A stretch of 40,011 nt of DNA from UBA9988 sp964574105 (lineage in GTDB: Bacteria > Patescibacteriota > Minisyncoccia > Phycocordibacterales > UBA9988), in assembly GCA_964574105.1 (NCBI GenBank), contig CAZNKH010000002.1:1-40011 (forward strand), given 5' to 3'. The translations under genes were made by a program, and so were the position numbers. Below the pieces are notes generated by a model. The model was not told the origin of the DNA. It worked only from the letters and a program-made list of their open reading frames with translations, and ran no database searches. This document shows, piece by piece, positions 7,667 to 14,908 of this stretch. Each line of letters opens with the position of its first letter. The stretch's first letter is position 1.

Positions 7667-7683
7667 TAGGGGTGGGAGAGGAG

Positions 7684-8016
7684 TCAATCCTCGTATTCTG
7701 CGGAATGAAGAAATGGTTGGAGGAGCTCTTCGCGAATATCTTCATCCAAGAATTCCCATGCATAAGGATCAACAGTCTCACGGCAGACATGGTAGCTTCC
7801 ATCTTCATTCTTGACGATACTCCCTGTCTCTTCAAGATAATTTAGGTGGACTTGTGCGTAGTGGAAGCGCCCAAGACTCCTGCCTCGTCTTGGGATATGC
7901 GCCCCCGTTGTCTCGTTGATGTCCTGCAGTGTAAAATGCTGCCCATCCAACTCATCCAGGATCCTTTCAAAAAGATCCTTTGCTTCCTCTGCCTGTGTTT
8001 CCGAATATTCAACCAT
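7684..8016 (-). CDS. Small winged-helix-like protein, possible regulator
   Basis: A 110-residue acidic protein that I do not recognise. The middle (FTLQDINETTGAHIPRRGRS, then LGRFHYAQVHLNYLEETGSI and VKNEDGSYHV) has the layout of a winged helix: a helix-turn-helix region with basic residues, a long helix, and a beta wing ending in GSY. The C-terminus is rich in Glu/Asp. A strong Shine-Dalgarno (AAAGGAGAGG) precedes the ATG, and a consensus promoter with a palindrome over its -10 box lies at 8052-8082. If it binds DNA, that palindrome is the natural operator, giving self-control and control of the divergent small gene. DNA binding is inference only. Confidence 0.72.
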   Translation of the reverse strand: MVEYSETQAEEAKDLFERILDELDGQHFTLQDINETTGAHIPRRGRSLGRFHYAQVHLNYLEETGSIVKNEDGSYHVCRETVDPYAWEFLDEDIREELLQPFLHSAEYED

Positions 8017-8051
8017 CTTATCCTCTCCTTTATTATAAGAACTTACTAAAA

Positions 8052-8065
8052 ATAGTATATACTAT
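8052..8065. promoter_or_regulatory. Perfect 14-base palindrome over the minus-strand -10 box (candidate operator)
   Basis: ATAGTATATACTAT reads the same on both strands. It contains the -10 box TATACT of the minus-strand promoter. Its half TATACTAT recurs at 8098-8105 as the -10 region of the divergent plus-strand promoter, so one regulator could touch both. Confidence 0.6.
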
Positions 8066-8082
8066 CTTTCTTTGTTTGTCAA
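8054..8082 (-). promoter_or_regulatory. Sigma-70-type promoter for the winged-helix-like gene
   Basis: Minus strand: TTGACA (8082-8077), 17-base spacer, TATACT (8059-8054). The -35 is perfect and the -10 is five of six. Transcription should start near 8047, giving a 5' leader of about 30 bases with the Shine-Dalgarno. Confidence 0.82.
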
Positions 8083-8103
8083 ATAAGCATTACAGTGTAT
8101 ACT
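8076..8103 (+). promoter_or_regulatory. Sigma-70-type promoter for the small gene at 8113
   Basis: TTGTCA (8076-8081), 16-base spacer, TATACT (8098-8103). Its -35 overlaps the minus-strand -35, so the two promoters are back to back and probably exclude each other. The start codon follows the -10 box by only 9 bases. Confidence 0.75.
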
Positions 8104-8112
8104 ATTCTCTAT

Positions 8113-8331
8113 ATGCTGAAAGATTTTTTTGTGAAGGCGATGCTCAAACGACAAGGAGTGTCAGATGAACAGATTGATATGGTACTTGGGATTGTGAACA
8201 ATAATCCACAACTTTTTCAAACGATTGCGACTGAGGTACAGGCAAAGGTGAGTAGTGGTATGGAACAGTCCAAGGCAATGATGGAGGTGATGAAGCTTCA
8301 TGAGGAAGAGCTCCGTGCTCTCAAGCCATGA
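8113..8331 (+). CDS. Small conserved protein of unknown function
   Basis: A 72-residue, mostly helical protein (start LKDFFVKAMLKRQGVSDEQI) with a basic first third and a helical, Met- and Glu-rich end. I recognise no catalytic motif and give no function. The ATG at 8113 is preferred over the GTG at 8095, because the GTG lies upstream of the -10 box and would not be on the transcript. The last 4 bases overlap the ATG of the flavoprotein gene (ATGA), implying coupled translation. A UBA-like helical reading (QGVSDEQIDMVLGIVNNNP) is possible but not firm. Confidence 0.75.
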   Translation: MLKDFFVKAMLKRQGVSDEQIDMVLGIVNNNPQLFQTIATEVQAKVSSGMEQSKAMMEVMKLHEEELRALKP

Positions 8332-9578
8332 GCCCAGTTCCGTCACAAAAGTACGATGTTATTGTTGTTGGCGGCGGACCATCGGGGATGATGGCTGCCG
8401 GCTTTGCCGCCGCTCGCGGACGCCGCGTACTCCTTATAGAGAAGAATGAACGCCTAGGAGACAAACTTAAGGTTACTGGAGGTGGTCGCTGTAACATCAC
8501 TAATGCGGAAGAAGATCGTGAGCGACTCTTGCGACATTACGGCATAGCAAAAGATTTTCTCTATTCTCCTTTCTCTCTGTTTGGAGTGAAAGATACCTTC
8601 ACTTTTTTTGAAAAACGGGGTTTACCTCTCGTAGTACAAGAACGCAAGCGTACCTTTCCCGCCACAGAACGAGCAGAGGATGTGTTCCGTGTGCTGGAGA
8701 TATTTATCCGTGAAGAGGGCGTCGTGGTGCGCACGGATAGCCGCGTTACAAAAATTCTTACCAAAGAGGGAGAGATTACCGGTGTGCAGGTGGGGAAAGA
8801 AAAATTGTGCACAGAATCACTTGTGCTCGCAACGGGAGGACTTTCTCATCCGGAGCTTGGTGCGAGCGGGGACGGCTTTGCATGGCTACGCTCACTCGGG
8901 CATCAGGTGCAGGAGCCTTCACCAGACATTGTGCCGCTTGCGGTGCGTGAGCGATGGGTTAAAGAGATCTCGGGGAGTTCACTCTCGTTTATGAAGATTA
9001 CTTTCTTCTGTGACGGGGTGAAGCAGTTTAGCAAGAAGGGTAAAATCCTCTTTACTCACTTTGGTCTCTCTGGCCCGCTCATATTAAACAGTGCCAGAGA
9101 GGTAAAGAGTCTTCTCCGCTCCGGAGTTGTTACCGCGCAGATTGATGCCTACCCAGACACCGACCTTGGTCATTTAGAAAAAAATCTCATCAAGATATTT
9201 GATGCACATAAAAATAAGACGCTCAAAAATGTGTTACCAGAGATCGCGCCTCACGGACTTGCCCCTGCGCTCACGATTCTTCTTTCATCTCTCGGGCTAG
9301 ATACCAAGGTGCATAGTATTACAAAAGAGTACCGTCATCGCATTGCCATACTCCTCAAAGCATTCCCGCTTACCATCACTCGGCTCATGGGTTTTGATAG
9401 AGCAGTTGTCTCTGATGGGGGAGTACTCTTAACCGAGATGGATCTTAAAACAATGCGTTCTCGCATTCATCCTAATCTCTACATCACGGGCGATCTTCTC
9501 AATATTACGCGTCCTTCCGGTGGCTTTTCACTCCAGCTCTGCTGGACCACCGGTTATATCGCAGGACAGAATGCTTAG
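8328..9578 (+). CDS. FAD-dependent oxidoreductase, BaiN/YhiN (HI0933-like) family
   Basis: A 416-residue cytoplasmic flavoprotein. The N-terminal dinucleotide-binding fold is YDVIVVGGGPSGMMAAGFAAARG with the acidic residue in LLIEKNERLGDKLKVTGGGRCNITN, a stretch typical of this family. A second nucleotide-contact motif is SLVLATGGLSHPELGASGDGF. The C-terminal FAD motif is NLYITGDLLNITRPSGGFSLQLCWTTGYIAG, in two blocks. Family members are of mixed or unknown activity (BaiN reduces bile-acid intermediates in gut clostridia), so a specific substrate should not be assigned. The start ATG overlaps the stop of the small gene by 4 bases. Confidence 0.9.
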   Translation: MSPVPSQKYDVIVVGGGPSGMMAAGFAAARGRRVLLIEKNERLGDKLKVTGGGRCNITNAEEDRERLLRHYGIAKDFLYSPFSLFGVKDTFTFFEKRGLPLVVQERKRTFPATERAEDVFRVLEIFIREEGVVVRTDSRVTKILTKEGEITGVQVGKEKLCTESLVLATGGLSHPELGASGDGFAWLRSLGHQVQEPSPDIVPLAVRERWVKEISGSSLSFMKITFFCDGVKQFSKKGKILFTHFGLSGPLILNSAREVKSLLRSGVVTAQIDAYPDTDLGHLEKNLIKIFDAHKNKTLKNVLPEIAPHGLAPALTILLSSLGLDTKVHSITKEYRHRIAILLKAFPLTITRLMGFDRAVVSDGGVLLTEMDLKTMRSRIHPNLYITGDLLNITRPSGGFSLQLCWTTGYIAGQNA

Positions 9579-9585
9579 TCTACGG

Positions 9586-9614
9586 TTGATTTTTAATCAA
9601 TACTAGTTGATAGT
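9586..9614 (+). promoter_or_regulatory. Possible promoter for ychF within an inverted repeat
   Basis: TTGATT, 17-base spacer, GATAGT, ending 9 bases before the ychF ATG. The -35 is one arm of TTGATT-TTT-AATCAA (9586-9600). The -10 is weak, so this is tentative. Confidence 0.35.
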
Positions 9615-9623
9615 GACACTACT

Positions 9624-10703
9624 ATGTCATTACGCATCGGCATCGTTGGACTCCCCAATGTGGGCAAAAGTACACTCTTTAACGCGCTCACCCAAAAAGG
9701 TGTTCCCGCCGAGAACTATCCTTTTTGTACCATTGACCCCTCTGTTGGCATTGTGGCAGTACCCGATGGTCGGGTAGATACGCTTGCCGATTTTTCTCAT
9801 TCTGCGAAGCGGATCCCTCCCGCAATAGAATTTGTAGATATTGCAGGATTGGTAAAGGGCGCCTCGGGAGGCGAGGGGCTTGGGAACAAGTTCCTATCGC
9901 ATATTAGAGAGGTAGATGCCATTGCCGAGATAGTACGCGTGTTTAAGGACCCAGATATTATTCATGTGAGCGAGGAGCCCGATCCGCTTGCAGATGTGGA
10001 GACCATCAATTTAGAACTCATTCTCGCTGATATGCAGACAGTGGAGAAGCGTGTCGGCTCTATTTCGCGAGAGATGAAGCGTGGCGAGAAGAGTGCTCTG
10101 CTGGAGTATCCTGCTTTAGAAAAGATGCGCGCGGTATTGGAGGCAGGGAGTCTTGCGCGTACTGCGGAGTTAAGCGAGGCAGAACGCGTACATATCCAAA
10201 GTCTTCAGCTCCTTACCATGAAGCCTATTCTTTACATCCTCAACCATAAGGCGGGGGCTCCAGATGTAGATACGCAAAAGTTGCTCACATTTTTTTCTGA
10301 CACACGGTCAAACTTTGTGCATGTTGATGCACGCATAGAGTCGGAGCTCTCTGAACTTGCCCCGGAGGAGAAAGTGAGCTTTCGCACTGAGCTCGGTGTA
10401 CAGGATGATGGGGTTAACGAGCTTATTACCGAGAGTTACCGAATGTTGGGTTTGATAACTTTCTTCACCACTGGCACTGATGAGACACGCGGATGGACAA
10501 TTAAGAAAGGGAGTAGTGCTCCCGAGGCGGGTGCGGCAATCCACACAGACTTTAAAGAAAAATTTATTCGTGCAGAAGTGATTGACTGGGATGACTTACT
10601 CAATGCCGGTTCATACGCTCACGCACGCGAGAAGGGACTTCTGCGCACCGAAGGTCGTGATTACATCGTACAGGACGGAGATGTTATTGAATTTAAAATA
10701 TAG
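9624..10703 (+). CDS. ychF: Ribosome-binding ATPase YchF (Obg/OLA1 family)
   Basis: A 359-residue P-loop NTPase linked to ribosome function and stress. Seen in order: the Walker A GLPNVGKSTLFNALT near residue 8, the switch DIAGLVKGASGGEGLGNKFL, a coiled-coil insert around residues 130-190, and the C-terminal TGS domain from about TTGTDETRGWTI with FKEKFIRAEVIDWDDLL. The G4 position reads NHKAG, not the GTP-specific NKxD; this is normal for the family, which prefers ATP. The ATG at 9624 gives the usual N-terminus (LRIGIVGLPNVGKS). It stands between the flavoprotein and a small membrane protein. Confidence 0.96.
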   Translation: MSLRIGIVGLPNVGKSTLFNALTQKGVPAENYPFCTIDPSVGIVAVPDGRVDTLADFSHSAKRIPPAIEFVDIAGLVKGASGGEGLGNKFLSHIREVDAIAEIVRVFKDPDIIHVSEEPDPLADVETINLELILADMQTVEKRVGSISREMKRGEKSALLEYPALEKMRAVLEAGSLARTAELSEAERVHIQSLQLLTMKPILYILNHKAGAPDVDTQKLLTFFSDTRSNFVHVDARIESELSELAPEEKVSFRTELGVQDDGVNELITESYRMLGLITFFTTGTDETRGWTIKKGSSAPEAGAAIHTDFKEKFIRAEVIDWDDLLNAGSYAHAREKGLLRTEGRDYIVQDGDVIEFKI

Positions 10704-10715
10704 TTGTTGCATAAT
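10687..10715 (+). promoter_or_regulatory. Promoter for the small membrane protein gene
   Basis: TTGAAT (10687-10692), 17-base spacer, CATAAT (10710-10715). It overlaps the end of ychF. Predicted transcript start about 20 bases before the ATG at 10743; that leader holds inverted ATGAGG/CCTCAT. Confidence 0.5.
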
Positions 10716-10742
10716 GAGGATTATTGGAGCGAGGCCTCATCT

Positions 10743-11276
10743 ATGAATACAACAACAATCTTGAAGTGGGCACTGATCGCAGGCATTGTCGTGGTGCTCA
10801 ATCTTTTCTTTAACTATTCAGTCTTTCTTGTCTACGAGGCACCACAATATGAGAATTTCTGCCCTAGTGAGCAGGTGAACATTGCTCCCACGACACAAGA
10901 GGAGTGTGTCGCCAAAGGAGGATCATGGAATGTGGACGGTGAGACAGTAAAGCCGGGCATGAGCACTCAACCAGAGCGTGTTGCCTGGTGTGATGTAACC
11001 TTTACCTGTCAAAAGCAATTCAACGACGCGCAAAAGATGTACAACCGCAATGTCTTCATTGCACTCGTCATTCTCGGTGCTGTTTCGCTCGTGGTGAGTT
11101 TCTTCATTGTAAACATTACTGCTGTCTCTCTCGGTCTCTCACTTGGTGGTGTACTTTCACTTATTGTGGGTTCTATGCGCTACTGGGATGATATGGAAGA
11201 TTACTTGCGAGTCATTGTGCTCGGCTTCGCGCTTATCGCACTTATTTGGCTTGGGGTAAAGAAGATACAGGAGTAA
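10743..11276 (+). CDS. Small multi-pass membrane protein of unknown function
   Basis: 177 residues. One hydrophobic segment at the N-terminus (LKWALIAGIVVVLNLFFNY) is followed by an exported-looking loop of about 75 residues and then three closely spaced hydrophobic segments, ending in a short basic tail (KKIQE). The loop holds four cysteines (CPSEQ, ECVAKGG, WCDV, FTCQKQ), which could form disulfides outside the membrane. I do not recognise the family. The in-frame TTG at 10704 is rejected as start, because it precedes the hydrophobic segment without reason and lies upstream of the predicted transcript start. The gene is 10 bases before leuS and may be cotranscribed with it. Confidence 0.75.
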   Translation: MNTTTILKWALIAGIVVVLNLFFNYSVFLVYEAPQYENFCPSEQVNIAPTTQEECVAKGGSWNVDGETVKPGMSTQPERVAWCDVTFTCQKQFNDAQKMYNRNVFIALVILGAVSLVVSFFIVNITAVSLGLSLGGVLSLIVGSMRYWDDMEDYLRVIVLGFALIALIWLGVKKIQE

Positions 11277-11286
11277 GGGCAGTGGA

Positions 11287-13761
11287 ATGGAAAAGTACGA
11301 CCACAAAAAAGTAGAAGCACGATGGCGAGCTCGTTTTGAGTCATCGAATATCTATAAAACAGATGAGGAAACAGACTCATCAGAGAAGAGTAAGAGATGC
11401 TATGTGTTAGATATGTTCCCTTACCCTTCAGGCGACGGGCTTCATGTAGGGCACCCCAAGGGCTACATTGCAACTGATATCTATTCTCGTTTCAAAAAAA
11501 TGAATGGCTATTCCGTACTTCATCCGATGGGATGGGACGCCTTTGGCCTTCCCGCCGAGAATTACGCAATCAAAAATAAGGTACATCCTCGTGTGGCGGT
11601 AGAAAAAAATATTGCGCGCTTCAAAGAGCAATTGGGGAAGCTTGGTTTTAATTACGATTGGGATTGCGAGATTAACACAACAGATCCATCGTACTATAAG
11701 TGGACACAGTGGATCTTTTTGAAACTCTTAGAAAAGGGGCTTGCCTATGAGAGTTATGAGCCCATCAACTGGTGCCCCTCTTGTCAGACAGGACTCGCGA
11801 ATGAGGACTTAGAGAATGGACACTGTGAACGCTGCGGGAGTATGGCAGAGAAAAAGCCAATGCGTCAGTGGATGCTCAAGATTACTGATTACGCAGATCG
11901 TTTGTTGAAAGATTTAGACGGACTCAATTGGCCAGAGAGTATCAAGGAAAGCCAACGCAATTGGATAGGGAGGAGTGAGGGAGCACGAATCAAGTTCCAA
12001 GTCTCAAGTGCTGAATCACAAGGGGTGATGGATGGGCAAGTGATAGAGATTTTTACCACTAGACCTGACACGCTCTTTGGCGCGACTTTTATCGCAATCT
12101 CGCCAGAGTTGGGAAAGAAGTGGTTGAATGCGGGATGGCAAACTAGTGAGGAGGTGAAGAAATATATTACCGAAAGACTTACCACACGCACAACACAGAG
12201 TTACAAAGACAATCCAGAGAAGACGGGTGTATTTAGTGGAGTATATGCAACCAATCCTGCAAATAAAAAGGACATCCCGGTATGGGTAGTGAATTATGTG
12301 TTGGGTGATGTGGGTACCGGCGCTATCATGGCAGTTCCAGCACATGACGAGCGTGATTTTGAATTTGCAAAGAAGTTTAGTCTTCCGATCATTGAGGTGG
12401 TAAAAGGAGGAGATGTGAGTAGTAGAGCCTATATCGGAGAAGGAGACCTGCTAAACTCGGGTACTTTCAATGGAATTTCTAGTACTGAAGCAAGAAAGAA
12501 AATTACCGAATTTGTCAGTGGGCAGACAGCTATCACCTACCGTCTCAAGGACTGGGTTTTCTCGCGTCAACGCTACTGGGGTGAGCCAATACCAATTGTA
12601 CATTGCCAAAAATGCGGTATTATCCCGGTCCCAGAGAAAGACTTACCCGTAAGACTCCCTGAAGTGGAGCATTATGAACCAACCGGAACGGGAGAGTCAC
12701 CACTTGCAGGGATTACTGAGTGGGTCAACACTACCTGTCCATATTGTGGTGGTCCGGCAACCCGTGAGACAAACACTATGCCCCAATGGGCAGGTTCCTC
12801 ATGGTATTATATCGCGTATACAATACGCAAAAGTCTCAAGTCCCAAGTTCCAATCTCTGAACAAATTTCTCATCATATCTTTCGTGATGCTGTACAGCAT
12901 TGGTTACCAGTTGATATGTATGTTGGTGGCACTGAACACGCAACACGCCACCTCATCTACGCGCGTTTCTGGCATAAGTTCCTTTTTGATATTGGGGTAG
13001 TCCACACGGAAGAGCCTTTTCTCTGTCTCAAAAATCAAGGACTGATCTTGGGAGAGGATGGTCGTAAGATGAGTAAGCGATTTGGTAATGTGGTCAACCC
13101 TGATGATGTGGTGGAGCGTTTTGGCGCCGACACTCTTCGTGTATACGAGATGTTTATGGGCCCCTTTGAAGAGGGTCAGGCATGGAGTACTAACAATATG
13201 ATTGGCTCCCGTCGTTTCTTAGAGAAGATCTGGCGTCTTGTCGAGCGGGTGAAGGAAGTGAGACTTCCCTCTGAAAATCTCACTTCTGGAAAGGAGACGC
13301 AACGCATTCTTCATCAGACGATTAAAAAAGTTACTGACGATATTGAGCTCTTTAAGTTCAACACAGCGATCTCACAGATGATGATTGCCGCAAGTGTCTT
13401 TGAGGCGAATGGTATCTCTCGTGATGACCTACGGCTCTTTCTTACCATCCTTGCTCCGTTCGCACCTCATCTTTCTGAAGAGCTTTGGAGTGAGCTCGAC
13501 NNNNNNNNNNGGGAGGGTTGTGTCTATCAGGCTTCGTGGCCGCATTATGACGAACGGTTTATAAGAGAAGAGAACTTCTCTCTGGCTATTCAAGTGAACG
13601 GGAAGCTTCGTGATGAAATGGTGGTGGCGCAGAGTCTTTCTGAAGAGGAGATTATTCAACAAGCTCTTTCTCGGGAGAAAATACAACTGTGGGTACAGGG
13701 AAAGAGCATCCAAAAAACCCTCTATGTCAAGGAAAAATTGGTGAGTATCGTCGTCTCTTGA
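11287..13761 (+). CDS. leuS: Leucyl-tRNA synthetase (assembly gap near the end)
   Basis: Class I synthetase charging tRNA-Leu, about 824 residues, which is normal. Visible are the HIGH box as HVGH in PYPSGDGLHVGHPKGY, a zinc-binding insert (CPSCQTGLANEDLENGHCERCG, given as two CxxC pairs), and the editing domain with TTRPDTLFGATF and the MAVPAHDERDF region. The KMSKS box appears as GRKMSKRFGN, and the anticodon-binding helical domain follows. Ten N at 13501-13510 replace a few residues in the variable stretch before the final domain (after SEELWSELD, before EGCVYQASWP); the frame is the same on both sides. Last residues fit the C-terminal domain (VNGKLRDEM). Confidence 0.97.
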   Translation: MEKYDHKKVEARWRARFESSNIYKTDEETDSSEKSKRCYVLDMFPYPSGDGLHVGHPKGYIATDIYSRFKKMNGYSVLHPMGWDAFGLPAENYAIKNKVHPRVAVEKNIARFKEQLGKLGFNYDWDCEINTTDPSYYKWTQWIFLKLLEKGLAYESYEPINWCPSCQTGLANEDLENGHCERCGSMAEKKPMRQWMLKITDYADRLLKDLDGLNWPESIKESQRNWIGRSEGARIKFQVSSAESQGVMDGQVIEIFTTRPDTLFGATFIAISPELGKKWLNAGWQTSEEVKKYITERLTTRTTQSYKDNPEKTGVFSGVYATNPANKKDIPVWVVNYVLGDVGTGAIMAVPAHDERDFEFAKKFSLPIIEVVKGGDVSSRAYIGEGDLLNSGTFNGISSTEARKKITEFVSGQTAITYRLKDWVFSRQRYWGEPIPIVHCQKCGIIPVPEKDLPVRLPEVEHYEPTGTGESPLAGITEWVNTTCPYCGGPATRETNTMPQWAGSSWYYIAYTIRKSLKSQVPISEQISHHIFRDAVQHWLPVDMYVGGTEHATRHLIYARFWHKFLFDIGVVHTEEPFLCLKNQGLILGEDGRKMSKRFGNVVNPDDVVERFGADTLRVYEMFMGPFEEGQAWSTNNMIGSRRFLEKIWRLVERVKEVRLPSENLTSGKETQRILHQTIKKVTDDIELFKFNTAISQMMIAASVFEANGISRDDLRLFLTILAPFAPHLSEELWSELDXXXXEGCVYQASWPHYDERFIREENFSLAIQVNGKLRDEMVVAQSLSEEEIIQQALSREKIQLWVQGKSIQKTLYVKEKLVSIVVS
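13501..13510. other. Assembly gap (10 N) in leuS
   Basis: Ten N characters. Frame is kept across them as written. Homologous LeuS chains usually have LG-x-x-G at this place, so the true missing length is probably small and 1 modulo 3. Confidence 0.9.
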
Positions 13762-13786
13762 CCAATTTTTATAATGATGGTAGATT
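13758..13786 (+). promoter_or_regulatory. Possible promoter for the sigma4/HARE gene
   Basis: TTGACC (overlapping the leuS stop), 17-base spacer, TAGATT. Transcription would start about 9 bases before the ATG at 13802. Confidence 0.45.
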
Positions 13787-13801
13787 ATAAAAATATACAG
13801 T

Positions 13802-14875
13802 ATGGCAAAAACAACACAAGATAAAAAGCACTCTCGCGAGATCCTCAGCTTTAACCCAAAAGAGGCTGTCAAAGCACTGCTCGCGGTGCTTCCAACTCGT
13901 GCACAGGATGTAGTGAAGCAACGCTATGGATTAGGTCGATCATCCGAGCGGGCTACCTTGGAAGCAATTGGTAAAACATACGGCATTACCCGTGAACGCG
14001 TACGCCAGATTGAGAATTTTGCTATCAAATCTATTCGAAAGTCTCCCGCATATACACAGGCGCACGCTCTATTTGATGAATTGGAGAGCATCATTCGTAA
14101 CTACGGTGCAGTAGTGCATGAATCAAGATTTTTAAGCTTCCTCTCTTCTGATAAGACTATTCAAAACAGTATCCACTTTTTACTTGTGTTGGGTGATCGC
14201 TTTGAGAAACTGCGTGAGGATGATGAATTTTATCATCGGTGGATGGTGGATAAGAGACTCGGTGAAAAGGTTCATGGCGCTATTCGCAGACTCTGCTCCG
14301 GAGTAAAAGAAGCAGATCTTATTAAAGAAGAGGCACTCATCTTTCAATTTCTTAAAGATGTGAAAGATATCGTGCGAGATGCCGGTAATCCCGACCTTGC
14401 TCGCCGTTGGCTTGAACTTTCTAAACAGCTCTCGCGGAATCCTCTGGGTGAATGGGGACTCTCAAAGTCACCGAATGTGAAATTGCGCGGTATGCGCGAT
14501 TACGCATACCTCGTTATCCGCTCAAACGGGAAGCCGATGCACTTTACCGAGGTAACACAGAAAATTAAAGAGTTGTTTAATAAACGAGCGCATACCGCGA
14601 CTTGCCATAATGAGCTCATTAAGGATGATCGTTTTGTCTTGGTGGGACGAGGGCTCTACGCACTCCGTGAGTGGGGCTATAAAGAGGGAATTGTCCGCGA
14701 TATTATTGAAGAATTACTTAGAAAACAGGGCCCACTCACCAGAACTGACATCATTGAAGGAGTACTCAAGGAGCGTATGGTGAAGCACAATACCATTATT
14801 GTGAATCTCCAGAATGCACATTTTTTCAAACGACTTGGAGATGGGCGTTACACGCTTATCTCGATAAAAGATTAG
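13802..14875 (+). CDS. Sigma-70 region 4-like plus HARE-HTH domain protein
   Basis: 357 residues. Residues about 18-80 form a sigma region 4 helix-turn-helix: VLPTRAQDVVKQRYGLG, EATLEAIGKTYGITRERVRQIE. The RERVRQIE recognition helix is very close to that of housekeeping sigma factors. The middle is helical and unrecognised. The C-terminal part from about 235 is a HARE-HTH winged-helix domain as in RNA polymerase delta (LRGMRDYAYLVIRSNGKPMH, FTEVTQKIKELF, DDRFVLVGRGLYALREWGY), followed by another winged-helix-like stretch. Regions 2 and 3 of sigma are absent, so it cannot be a complete sigma factor. A role as an RNA-polymerase accessory or promoter-contact protein is inference. Confidence 0.85.
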   Translation: MAKTTQDKKHSREILSFNPKEAVKALLAVLPTRAQDVVKQRYGLGRSSERATLEAIGKTYGITRERVRQIENFAIKSIRKSPAYTQAHALFDELESIIRNYGAVVHESRFLSFLSSDKTIQNSIHFLLVLGDRFEKLREDDEFYHRWMVDKRLGEKVHGAIRRLCSGVKEADLIKEEALIFQFLKDVKDIVRDAGNPDLARRWLELSKQLSRNPLGEWGLSKSPNVKLRGMRDYAYLVIRSNGKPMHFTEVTQKIKELFNKRAHTATCHNELIKDDRFVLVGRGLYALREWGYKEGIVRDIIEELLRKQGPLTRTDIIEGVLKERMVKHNTIIVNLQNAHFFKRLGDGRYTLISIKD

Positions 14876-14896
14876 GCGTCTTACTTCACTCTCATG

Positions 14897-14902
14897 TATA
14901 AT
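14897..14902 (+). promoter_or_regulatory. -10 box TATAAT right at the start of the 14909 gene
   Basis: Consensus TATAAT preceded by TG, ending 6 bases before the ATG, so transcription should begin at or next to the start codon. The -35 is poor. Confidence 0.55.
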
Positions 14903-14908
14903 TAAGAG

